A DNA stretch of 64,000 bases from NCBI RefSeq assembly GCF_010093535.1, contig NW_022985199.1, positions 592,100 to 656,099 on the forward strand, read 5' to 3'. Shown one piece after another: positions 46,926 through 57,387 of this stretch. Every line of letters begins with the position of its first letter. The stretch's first letter is position 1. Made by a program: the position numbers and the translations under genes. The notes below the pieces were generated by a model. That model was not told the origin of the DNA and did not search any database. It saw only the letters and a program-made list of their open reading frames with translations. Origin of the DNA: Lindgomyces ingoldianus. Taxonomy: Eukaryota; Ascomycota; Dothideomycetes; Pleosporales; Lindgomycetaceae.

Positions 46926-47118
46926 ATCCGGAGGTCTGAAAACGCCGAGAATGGAAATAATAGAGCAGAATATAGCCGACGGGGCCAAATTGGAAGATCC
47001 AACAATTAAAATCTTTCACATATCGCAATACCGTATCCCCCACACTACACATTTGCTGGATACTATGCAGAACTCAGACCTAGCAACCTGCTCTTATAAC
47101 CCACCTTATCATGCCACC

Positions 47119-48530
47119 CTACTGATACCCCTCGCTCTTCGCTGAGTGGCTGGGCTTAGTTCCCAATTTGATGACAGGAGAATTAATGAAATTTTCCCAA
47201 TCGTGGGTGAAGAAAGTCTGGGCCTTTGAGATCTGCACCTCCTCCATCCCTCTCTTCAAAATCTTTTCGTCGTATTCATCGACCGCTTCCTTCAATGGCT
47301 TACCGTCACGCACGGCCTTCATAGCTTCGACAAAGCAGTAGCTGTCAAATAAGGCGTTATTTGCGCCTTGACCACGATCTAAATCCCAACATCAGCATTC
47401 ATGGATGGATGCTGGAGAAAATTGAGAGCTTGCTTACGGAAAGTCATTGCATGCGCAGCATCCCCACACAATGTAACTCGGCCATCACGATTCTCCCATT
47501 TAACTGTCTTCCAGATCTTCAGCTGATCCCTTAGCACAAACGTATCATCTGGTATCCACTCAATCGCACTTTTATACGGCTCGGCCCACCCGTTCTTCTT
47601 CACCAACGCTTTCAGTCTTTTCAGTCGATCAGTCTCGTTGTCGTAATCTTCGACCGTCTTCGGTGCCCAGGTCGACAGAATCTGGAAAGTCCAAGTGCTG
47701 GGGTCGTTCTGGTCTGGCATGTCGAGGACGTTGGTTCGGATGTAGTGGCCTGCGGGATGGATTGCGATGTCGACGAGTGGGTGGAGGTTTTTCTTTATGT
47801 AGAGCGCTTGTTCTGTGGTGTATGAGGCGTTGAAGTTCATTAGGACGAAAGGTAAGAGATCGGGGGTTGCGGCTGGTCCAAGTAACTGTTGGCGCACTTG
47901 TGACATTGCGCCGTCAACTCCAACTGCGACATCGCCCTCTTCACTAGTTCCATCCTCGAAATAGACTCTCACACCCCCGTTCTCAATGACTTCAAAATGC
48001 GTAAATTTCTTCCGGTATTGCACTTCCAGTCCTTCGGCACACAAGGTGCGCAGCTGACGGATGTTGATTTCGCGTGCATTTGGGATGGGGAACGTAAACG
48101 CTTCCTCTCGCGTTTGCCCATTGTATAGAATAATCTTGTCCTGCCCGATTGCAGCACAATCAACGTTCGGGTCCACTTGGCAAGAGTTAAGTTTAGCGCC
48201 GAGTTCCTCCGGAAGCAGTTCTAGGAGGTATGGTCGCGCCCAGCCGAGCGTGAAGGCCCAATGGCGATTACGACGGACGTCTTCTCCTTTGTCAAAGATT
48301 CTGAAGGGAATATCAGCCTGCTTGGGGTGTTAGTCACAACTTAATTCACAGTGCTCGCGATAAAGATTCCGTTGGTATTGATGAAAGGCCACCTCAAGCT
48401 AGTGCGGTACCTTTTTCAGCCCATGTGCGAGTGCACACCCTGCGGGACCTATTATCGAATGTCAGTTCTTCTTTGAAAGAATGAGAGGGGCAGGTTCGGG
48501 CCAACCTGCTCCAAGAATGAGAACCTTCAT
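47119..48530 (-). CDS. FAD-dependent aromatic monooxygenase (salicylate hydroxylase-like)
   Basis: Four exons, 48530-48506, 48448-48411, 48317-47438 and 47378-47119, encode 400 aa. The N-terminal MKVLILGAGPAGCALAHGL holds the GxGxxG FAD site and is built from three exons, the first only 25 nt. The GDVAVGVDGAMSQVRQ segment is the DG motif, and GRVTLCGDAAHAMTFHRGQG, completed across the last intron, is the second FAD (GD) motif. The C-terminus lacks targeting signals. Such class A flavoprotein monooxygenases hydroxylate or epoxidise aromatic or polyketide/terpene substrates with NAD(P)H and oxygen. Neighbours (NmrA-like enzyme, amidase relic, Zn2Cys6 regulator) suggest a role in secondary metabolism or aromatic degradation. 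Substrate unknown. Confidence 0.88.
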
Positions 48531-48608
48531 TTGAAGCCCAAAACGAGATATGGATAGTTTGCTCTAGGGATAATTCAACGGATTGAATCTGCCACGCGCG
48601 AGGCAAGG

Positions 48609-48622
48609 TAATATAATATATA
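48609..48622 (-). promoter_or_regulatory. Possible TATA box of the monooxygenase gene
   Basis: TATATATTATATTA on the minus strand, about 80-90 nt upstream of the ATG at 48530. Confidence 0.4.
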
Positions 48623-49536
48623 CAACCGGTATTCCGGCGAAAATATTCTCGACACAACCTCAAACGACTGCTGACAACCAAAGCGTTGGGGATCCGTGCT
48701 ATAATAGCCTCGTATTCTGATTGGTCCGCTTCTCATTTTCATCTTGTGGTCCTCCAGTAAGGCGTCAAGGCGGCGTTGTGATGTGGCAGTGACGTACAAT
48801 GCAAAGAATCCGATAACGGGGTCGGAGAAGTCAAGATCCTCCTGATGTCTCGCTCCGGACCTCCGCTAATTCGGCCTCGTTTTCTACTTGGCGCGAAGCG
48901 TTTATAATATGAGATATTCACAGCTTCGGTGCCAGTCTCGCCGAAACAGGCTTTTGCGGGGGAGGCGAGGTTCACTTTTGCGGAATCCAAGCCATCAAAA
49001 GTTACGCATGGCCTAGCGATCGGGGTTGCGGGGTTCGTGTCATCACGAGGTGGAGGCCTCTCAGCTGATCCTACGCGGCCAGAACATGCGGTAAGGGCCC
49101 AAAATGTCTTTTATCGTTGCATGAAGCGCTATAGGTGGAGGGCCCACGAAGGATACAACGAAACGGGGTTGGATGGAAGGAAGGCGCTAGGCCGAGTTAA
49201 GCCATTGTAAAGGAAGCATTAGTATTCGTTGCAGCTGACCCAAATTATCATAACTACATAGCATTTCCATAGCCAAAGGAGGAATTATGCCATCCAAAGG
49301 TTTAAAAAGCAGACAAGTTCAATTCTTTGGTATTGTTTTATTGGCAGGAATTTCATTTCGCCGTTAACTCCGTCATGACATGCAATTGAGGTCTATCAAA
49401 AAATGAATAGGTGCACTTTGAGTCCCGAATGAACACTCTATCCAACACGTAACACTACACCGAAACGCTGACATTCCTTCTCGGTCACCCATGCGCCAAC
49501 TTCTGCTCCACTCTCCCCTTCCTCGCCCCCTTCTTC
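48623..49536. other. Intergenic, nothing recognised
   Basis: Upstream of the monooxygenase and downstream of the luciferase-domain gene. Short frames only. Confidence 0.45.
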
Positions 49537-50532
49537 TTACTTCAAATTCCCCCCCACTGCAAACATCGCCGCCGCTTTAACAATCTTCTCCACGACCTCC
49601 ACCTCTTCCTCATTCCTAGGTGCATACACCATAATCCAACTTGGCGGCGCGAGCCACGTAACCGGAAACCTCTGACCCCAGCCCGCCTGTACCACCGTCC
49701 TTGCATCTCTGGGTGAAACATACACATGCAGAGAATTCTCCGCCGGATGCACATGCGCGACTTCGTAGAAAATTTTGTGCGCGACGGGATTAATGGTCGG
49801 ACACGAGGGTTGCACGTAGATAGCTGGACCGGTACCGCCTTCGGTTTTGGAGGGGCCGGAACGGATAGTTTGCGGAAAGCTTGTGGCGGTTGAGGGCATC
49901 ATGTTCAAGAGGGCTTCGGCTGCGGTGGGAGTTATGGGGTCGCGGAATTGGCGTTGTGGGAGGGTCCTGTTTTATATATTCAATTACAGTTTCTCTGTGG
50001 GATGGACGTATGGATAATGAGGGGATATCAGCCATACCATCGGGTGAGCTTTGGGCGTGGCCCTGCTCGTACTGGGATATCGTCTTTGGAAAGATAGGCG
50101 AGTCCTTCATCCGGGATTGCGGATGCGTTGAGGAGGTCTTGTGAGTGGAAGAAGAGCCAGAGGCCCCAGCGGCGGATCTTGAGGTAACCTTTGAGAGTGG
50201 GTGGTGTACCTCCGGTGCCTGTTGAATGGGTTAGCATTGATGCATGAGGGAGGGTTCGCTGATCATGGTGCAAAAGCGTGTTTGGAAACACGTGAAGGAA
50301 AAGCGAGATGATTGACAAAAAGAACAGAAGAAGTTAAAGATCCGAAGTGGAGAAATAGGACTTAAGGCTGAGAAAACCAAAATATGAGGAGATCTTAATT
50401 GCCCCAGAGCATCCTCATTCCAGACTGGGAGGGTTGTAACTTACCGAACGCCTTCCACGAAGTAAAATCATACCACACAGTCGCCGCTCCTATCGCCAAT
50501 CCAACGAGAGCAAGCTGAAATGGAACAGCCAT
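49537..50532 (-). CDS. Luciferase-domain (DUF5519) protein with N-terminal membrane anchor
   Basis: Three exons, 50532-50445, 50218-50038 and 49966-49537, give 232 aa; introns are 226 and 71 nt. The N-terminus MAVPFQLALVGLAIGAATVW is one hydrophobic helix, probably a membrane or ER anchor. The C-terminal half carries the pattern KIFYEVAHVHPAENSLHVYV, SPRDARTVVQAGWGQRFPV, which matches the fungal luciferase-domain family (PF17648-type). Despite its name the family has no proven light-emitting role; function unknown. A Pro/Thr-rich linker joins both parts. The 226-nt first intron is long for this window, but it joins in phase with clean GTAAGT and CAACAG ends. Confidence 0.8.
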
Positions 50533-51328
50533 CTTTCAAACGATTCTTGTTGTGTCGCGATTTCTAACTCCAAAAGAAGGGCCTTGTTATTTGCTCAAAG
50601 AAATTCCTTCTCTTAGATCAATAGTTATGCGGATATAAAAGAACTAATGGAAGTCCGGATATCATCGACAGGTTGAAGCGGAAATGGTGATATGGACCCG
50701 GCTCGGAGCACGGACTGACGGAACTTTAAATATCGGTTGTTGGACCTGGGAGACGTCTATGTGTATGGAGGACGGATGACATTCACTTCGCTCTTTCTTT
50801 TCCCTTCTATTACTGATGAAAGAGCGAATATCGCGAGCCTAAGAGTGTTTGCGGTAGAGGTCGGAGATCAGGGTCGGATATTTACTATCGCCGCATTTTC
50901 CAAGACTAGTTCGGGTCCCCTCCACGTGAGACGAGACGCTAGGAGAGGACGAGCGAAAGTATTGCTGCTGAGATGGGTGATGGAGGGGAACCGGTGCAGG
51001 TTGACCTGCATGCTGTCTTGTGCCCCATTCAAAGCTTTGTGGAGCGGGTGCCGCTTACGTCGGTGGGGTAGAGGGGCAATTCACTTCGGGAAGCCGGAGT
51101 AACGCTTCTAAGCTTAGCGCATACGAAAATGTATTGTTGAACAGCTTCGAGTGTCTTGAGGAGTTCTTGGCCTCTCGAACTCAGTTCAGAGCTGCTATTG
51201 TGTCGCGGTTGTTCGAGATTCATCTTGCTATAACAAATCCCAGTCGCCCCTACCAGGTACAATATCCATCAATCTTCCTAGCACCGAGCGTACTTCTTCG
51301 ACGCCACCTTTCACTCATCACCACTAAA
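50533..51328. other. Divergent intergenic region
   Basis: Promoters of the luciferase-domain gene (-) and the aldolase (+). An open frame runs from 51020 into the aldolase, but its first 103 codons do not look like family sequence and are taken as untranslated. Confidence 0.5.
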
Positions 51329-52231
51329 ATGCCGAACCAATCCACCTCTTTCCCTCCTGAAATAAAATCTCAACTCCAGCTACTCATCTCTGCAAACCAC
51401 ATCCTCCACTACCACGGCCTAGTGGACGCATTCGGCCACATCTCCATCCGCCACCCCTTGAATCCCAATCACTACATCATTGCATCCTACAATCCTGGAG
51501 CTCCGGCTCTAGTCTCCTCCTTTGCCCACTTTATCGAATATCGCGTCTCTGACTCCTCGCCCCTGGACCAAGACGCGCCTCGAGGGTACAGCGAACGGTA
51601 CATTCATAGCGAGATATTTAAACGGTTCCCAAGGGTCATGTGCGTTGTGCATTCACATTCCGAGGCTGTAATTCCGTTTATGACTGCGGGAGTGCAGATT
51701 CGGCCTGTTTTCCACATGGCTGGGTTTCTGGGGAAGGACGGTCCACCGACGTTTGATGTCACGAGGACATACCAGGATCTGGAGTCGAGAAAAATTTCAC
51801 ATTCCCCAGATATGCTAATTAAAACTGAGCACCTTGGGGCGAAACTGGCTGAGACTTTCGACGTGCAGGATAGGGCTTTCGGAGATGTGAGCGTGGAAAG
51901 GGAAGTAGAAGCCCGGCCTGTTGTTTTACAGCACAAGCACGGTTTTACGTGTGTGGGCGATAGCATTCAAAATGCTGTGTATCGAGCTATTTATTTGCAG
52001 AAGAACTGCGCTTTGTTAAAGAACGCGTTGGATCTTCAGAGTGTGAAGAGAGCTAGCGCGGCAGATATCAGTTTTCTGACGGAAGAAGAGGCAAAGGGCT
52101 GCGCAAAGATGAATGAAATGACAGCGGATAAAGCGTTCAGACTGTGGCTGAGAGAAGTGGAAGTGAATCCATTGTACAGGAATGAGGAGGGTGTACCAAA
52201 AGATTTGCCTGTTGGGGGTATGAAGGACTAA
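51329..52231 (+). CDS. Class II aldolase/adducin-domain protein
   Basis: Single exon, 300 aa. The fold is seen from ANHILHYHGLVDAFGHISIR (phosphate-binding region), IHSEIFKRFPRVMCVVHSHS (zinc site, HSH), FHMAGFLG, and LQHKHGFTCVGDSI (third zinc His). These enzymes cleave or epimerise sugar phosphates such as fuculose or ribulose phosphate; fungal cytosolic members usually have unknown substrates. The family-typical start and ATG context (ACTAAAATGCC) favour 51329 over the longer open frame from 51020. Confidence 0.9.
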   Translation: MPNQSTSFPPEIKSQLQLLISANHILHYHGLVDAFGHISIRHPLNPNHYIIASYNPGAPALVSSFAHFIEYRVSDSSPLDQDAPRGYSERYIHSEIFKRFPRVMCVVHSHSEAVIPFMTAGVQIRPVFHMAGFLGKDGPPTFDVTRTYQDLESRKISHSPDMLIKTEHLGAKLAETFDVQDRAFGDVSVEREVEARPVVLQHKHGFTCVGDSIQNAVYRAIYLQKNCALLKNALDLQSVKRASAADISFLTEEEAKGCAKMNEMTADKAFRLWLREVEVNPLYRNEEGVPKDLPVGGMKD

Positions 52232-52384
52232 AGAAAGAGGAGGATAGGACACTGGAAAACCAAGACAACCAAGACAACCAAGAAAATCGAAAGGCCCAAG
52301 AGATCAGCGTAGAATCGTATGTTGAATATTTCAAAAATGGATATCATCAATATATACCCAAGAATGTAAATGCTTATTCTAAAC

Positions 52385-53623
52385 CTACTCCTGCATCTCA
52401 ACCACCTTCCGCATATCCTCAACATCTCTCTTCTTAAACTCAATCCCTGCGCCACCCTCGCACCCGCTGATGGGGCCGAAATACGACAAATGGGCGTTCA
52501 CATCAAATTTCGTATCCTTCTCATTTCCATCATGATTATTAGTTCCCATGAACACCGTTATATCGTTTGCAGTCGGCATGGCATCATTGCCAGAGGAGAT
52601 GTAGTATTCAGGGGAAACGTGGCGGAAGCCGATGAGCCATGGTGGGAGCTTTGGCACGGGATCGTTTTTGTGGGTGACGCGGAACGAGGAGCCGTGCGAG
52701 GTCGATGTCATGAAGTTTGCGAGGCCTGAGAGGCCGACTCGGGGAGAGCCGTAGGTGTACTAGCTTAATCTTTAATTCTTTTCTTGTTTGCGCAGATTCG
52801 AGGCTGGGCTAGAGGAGAAATAAGAGGAAAGGGCACTTACAAGATCGACGTTCACGCCCTGGCTTCTGAGTACTCCTGCTGCTAAACTTGCCACCGCGCC
52901 TCCAAGACTATGGCCCGTAGCCACGACTTTAAAATCGGGGTACTGCTGTCTGGCCGTAGCAACCACCTTCATGACCCCGGCTTCAGCTTCCCTCCACGAG
53001 TTCCAGAATCCAGTTGCAGCGTCACAGCCATCGCAAATGCTAGTCCCGGTAGTGGGAAAGTCGAGATTGGCAAGCCAATTGCGAACGGAGCGCGATCCAC
53101 GGAAAGAGATTACGATGAGTTTGTTTGTGGTGTCTGTTGCGACGAAGCCGGTTGTATCCGTTTTGAGGGAGCTGGGAATTGTTAGATGGACCTACACCTG
53201 GAGAGGCTTTGAAGAGCTATGAAATTCCGCAAAGGAAAGTAATAGGTACTTACTTCTCAAACTCAGTAAGTGTACTTGTATTCGCGCTCTCTACTTGCGG
53301 GCAATTCCCTTGAGCGCAAGTAATCTTGGTATTCGGGGAGTTATTGTTTGATGCACAGTATGCAGCCGCTGAGTACTGAGAGAAGAAAACTAATTGGTTG
53401 AGAAGGTCTGCAGAGATTGCTACTACACATGAGCTTTCGTAAGGCTAGGCAAGTTGAGGAACATAGTTGGATGAATAGACAGGCTTCAGGAACAAGACTC
53501 AAGTGAGAGGATGAGACAAAACATACCTCTCTTCTCCACATCTACAGGTGCCGCATACACCACGCCAATCCACCCAAGCACGAGCACCAACAACCTTAAC
53601 GGGTATCTTGACTTTGACGACAT
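52385..53623 (-). CDS. Secreted class 3 (fungal) triacylglycerol lipase
   Basis: Four exons, 53623-53527, 53422-53254, 53171-52841 and 52759-52385, give 323 aa. A signal peptide (about residues 9-25, [18 protein letters not shown]) is followed by VEKR, a likely propeptide cleavage site. The lipase core has VISFRGS (oxyanion region), the nucleophile elbow [10 protein letters not shown] (Ser at about 177), a late Asp in NDPVPKLPP and the His in NAHLSYF. Cys residues (YCAS, CAQGNC, CDGC) form the usual disulfides. It should cleave fatty-acid esters outside the cell. The first acceptor is a tandem TAGTAG, so two proteins differing by one Val could be made. The last exon ends convergently 154 nt from the aldolase gene. 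Confidence 0.92.
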
Positions 53624-55473
53624 TGCAATAGCCTGGTAACTATCTTCAACTTTCCATAAAAGAACAACCAATACCAAAGGACTGACACGGAAAGGACAGT
53701 ATACAGAAGGAGCAGCGTCTGCACCAACTCGTCTTAGAGCTAAAGAACAGAATCAAAGAGCTGCTCCCATCCATCATATAAGAACCACCCACCTACCAAC
53801 TTGTCACACCCCAACTCCGCCCAACCCTGTCCCAGCCTGGGCAAGCAAGTGCTGAAGGGGTCAGCATGCAACTCGCAGATTAACCCACCACCACACCACA
53901 TTCTCCTTCTAAACATAGTCGACTTCCTGTTTGGAAGAGCAACTCCAAAACAAGCCACGAGGCCGCAAACCGCCTAAACCACAATGATCCCTTACCTAGG
54001 TGCCCGGCTGTGCATTGCATGAACTCCCGCCCGCCAGCTGACCTGCAAATCCATGGCATCTAGGGTGGGATGTCATGTTGTCAGGCGCCCGCTGACATGC
54101 CAGCGGCAATCCAAGCCCAATTCTGAAAAGCACGTTTCGTTGAAACCCGGTCTCAGCACTTACGCGCCTGTAGCTCCACAGGATGAACAGTTCTCGTTGC
54201 AAGAGGTTCCATGGAGGCTTGAAAATCTGGGTTATCTCGAAACCATTTAGCGCTTCACAGACAGAAATGGCGAGCGGGGCGTCTTTGGTTGAACTGTTGG
54301 AGGTGTGGTTGAAGATCGTCGCTCGCTTCCCACAGCCCAGCCTTGGTGGCGATGTAGCCCCTGTTCCTGAAGGCTGCCACACCCATAGCCACATAGATGC
54401 TCGATGCACCAATCAGATCACTGCGCTGTCATGGAGGATGAGGGATCGTGCTGTATGACTTCGGGGCCGTGTTTTCAATGCTTCTAAATCGGCACACGAG
54501 CGGAAATTGAGCGTTTGAAAACTCGAGGCCGGAGTCCTAAGCTTTGTACATAGCATACTCAGCTGCTTCTTTGGGAGCTTGCGCTCTGTCGCTCGTTCGC
54601 ATTCCTCGGTCTGCCTGAGCTGAGGCTTCTTCTGCACTGACAATAGCCACTTTGTCAATATCAATAGCTTCACAACGCAGGCATGCGAAACAGGAAATTA
54701 CACCGTGGAAAGTAACTCAAAGCAGCAGTAACTTCCCATCTCATTACCATCTCTCAATTCATACAAGAGAGTTTACCCCGCAAGTCTGGAATCCCGACAA
54801 CACCGATGCATTTCCAGCCCCGTGATCCGATTTCTCTATTCGAGTAGTTGTGTATAAAAAGTACCGCGGTATCTCAACTTCTCATGCACGATCTGGTTGG
54901 TCCGGAACGCTTCTAGAATAGTGCAAATGTATGCGATAAGACGGCATCTTTAGACCGGGTACCTGCAATTGGGCTCTGCTGCGAACACGCTTGACCAGAA
55001 TCAAGAAATTCAGAAATCTCAAAGATGTCACGCGTGCAGGAGAGCCCAGACAAAAGCGGTGCGGAATGCAGCTTGAAGATGCATGCCGAGCAAAGAAGTG
55101 CGCACCCTAGCAAATCGCCATGGAGATACATAAAGAACCGGAAAGGCTGGCAAATGATTTGTTCAGGAAATGTTGCTTTGATATCAGTGGGCTAGAGAGG
55201 CTACATATATACTTCTATGAACTTATCCTAACTCGCAGGATTCGTTGACACTCACAGGTTGCCGGAATCCGGGATGGATTTGAATGATGGGTGGATGGTT
55301 GGGGTATTTCGTGCGAAGGGCCATTGACATTCGTGATCTAGCGGGACAAACCTTATACGGTTATAAGATGCAGGCTGCTCTCTGTTGTAGATGCATCTAG
55401 ACTCTACCTACAGCCGCGATGGCGTGGAAATAACTGCGCTATACTGGTGGGGATTAAGAGAGAGTACACGGGT
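53624..55473. other. Intergenic 1.85 kb, nothing recognised
   Basis: Upstream of the lipase and downstream of GET3, both on the minus strand. Several short overlapping frames; none resembles a known protein. Confidence 0.45.
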
Positions 55474-56646
55474 TTACTCCGGTGGTTCGAAGGGCTTGAC
55501 GAGCATTTCGCTGAACCTGAAAACGAATGGTCAGTAGCCACCACAACATCCGGGGAGGATATCTCGCATAAATGAAAATTAAATAAGGGACTTACTTCTC
55601 CAACCTGTCTTTCCCTCTCACCTCCTCGACCAGCAACGGCATCTTGACCACATTAAACTCATCATAAAGCTCCTCGATCTGATCCAAATACTTCTTCTGC
55701 ATCTTCCGTCTCGCATTGCACTGCTCGCACGGATTATCCTTCTTCGGAAACAGCAGCTGATTGACCACGATGGCGTGCGTGTCGATCTCATAGCTATTCA
55801 ACTCCTGAATCATGCGCTCTGTTTCGTACAAGCTCAGGAACTCGGGGATGCAGACACACACGAAGGTCGTGAGATCTGCGTCCTTGAACTGGCCGTTCAC
55901 TTCAGAGATTGTAGCGCGAAGCGACTCCATCTTCTCGACAAGTTCGTCGATGTTCTGGCCGTTGGGGAGCCGGCCGCCGCCGCCAAGGAATGAGTTCAAC
56001 ATGGGTCCGAATTGGCGTGAGAGCTGTGAGACTTTGGCGAGCGCCTTCTCCATGACGGTTGGGAATTGCAGGAAGCGGAGCGTGTGGCCGGTCGGGGCGG
56101 TATCGAAGATGATGACTTCGTACGAGAGCGACTTGACTTGCTTGAGGACTTCGGCGAAGGACATGGCTTCGTCGACACCGGGTATCTGTTCGCACATAGA
56201 CTGTTAACATCCGTAGTGTCTTTTAGACGGCTCCAGAGGAGTCTTGAACTCACACTAAACGCCAAATCCTGCATCATATTGCCCATCCCTCCCAGCCCCG
56301 CCATCGCATCCTCGGCACCCTCTCCTCCAGCGGCCAAAAGATCCTGAATGCTCCCGTTCGGATCAATCTCCATAGCACTCAGATTGTCAAAGCCGTCTAC
56401 TAGTCGCGCGTCCTTGCCAAATTTCTGATTAAAGGCATCGCTGAGATTGTGGGCCGGGTCCGTTGATATCAGTAGTACCGATTTCCGGTGCTTCGCCAGC
56501 TGGATTGCGAGAGAGCACGATGTCGTCGTCTTGCCTACGCCACCCTTCCCGCCCACGAATATCCAGCGGAGCGTCTTTTGATCTAGTACGGCTTGGAGCG
56601 TGGGCTCCATGACATCGTCGTCAAGGACGACGGCTGTGTTTGTCAT
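55474..56646 (-). CDS. get3: GET3/ASNA1 ATPase of the tail-anchored protein pathway
   Basis: Three exons, 56646-56254, 56185-55596 and 55516-55474, give 341 aa. The P-loop GGKGGVGKT (residues 32-40), switch I DPAHN, switch II region [16 protein letters not shown], and the zinc-binding CEQC (residues 284-287) are all intact. The homodimer carries newly made tail-anchored membrane proteins from the Get4/Get5 relay to the Get1/Get2 receptor at the ER. The Met- and Gly-rich segment [14 protein letters not shown] around the exon 1/2 junction lies in the substrate-binding helical region. The last exon adds only [15 protein letters not shown] conserved single-copy gene. Confidence 0.96.
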
Positions 56647-57387
56647 GTTGGCGGTGGGAGTTGGAGTTGTGTGGGGGGAACAAAAGAGGGCAGGTGCGCT
56701 TCGCTCCTGTTTTGATCCTTTTGGGGGTGACTCGCACTGGTAGAAGGTTCGCGAATATTCGCAAGCCTGAGCTCGACGTTGGGTCTCGCGTACTTGGGCT
56801 AGAAAGGCTAGTGAATAGAAGGATGCAATATGTGTGAACAGGAGGGTGTAGGAGGAGTGAATACGAAGCAAAGGTGTGTGTAGCAAGGCGTAGGTCGACT
56901 GGTCGAGCGCGGTTGAGGCTCAAAGTTATTCCGCCTTGAATGCGTGGCAGCGTCATTGCAAAGGTCACCGTGCGTCACCGCCCCGCCACACTGTGGCGCT
57001 TGGGACGCGAATCCCAATGCCAATGCCAATGCCATAATCGACATTCCCACCACATCACGTGTATCTATGCGTCTGTCGATGAATTACATTCACCCTTAGT
57101 GTTATCATATGATCGCTAAGACAGAAAACCTACACCTAAGACTCTTGACATGAAGAAAACCACCAGCATGCCTACACCCCTTGGGAAAAACTGTAGAAGC
57201 CTCGTCCAGGCTCATGCGTGCCCGCCGAACTAAATCCCACAATCGGAAAGGGTAAGACATTCCCAGCCTACACCTATCCATCTTACCATAACACGCCCAA
57301 ACACCACGAACCCATGCTAACTCAGAACGTGTCAGAGTGAATACCGCACTACCAAGTCAATCAGCAACATGTAGCGACGAAGCATGT
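56647..57387. other. Intergenic, GET3 promoter / ISWI 3' end
   Basis: Between the start of GET3 and the end of the ISWI gene, both minus strand. No other gene seen. Confidence 0.45.

Noticed and set aside
51020..51328. Longer aldolase starting at 51020
   Set aside because: The extra 103 codons show no family similarity and a good ATG context exists at 51329.
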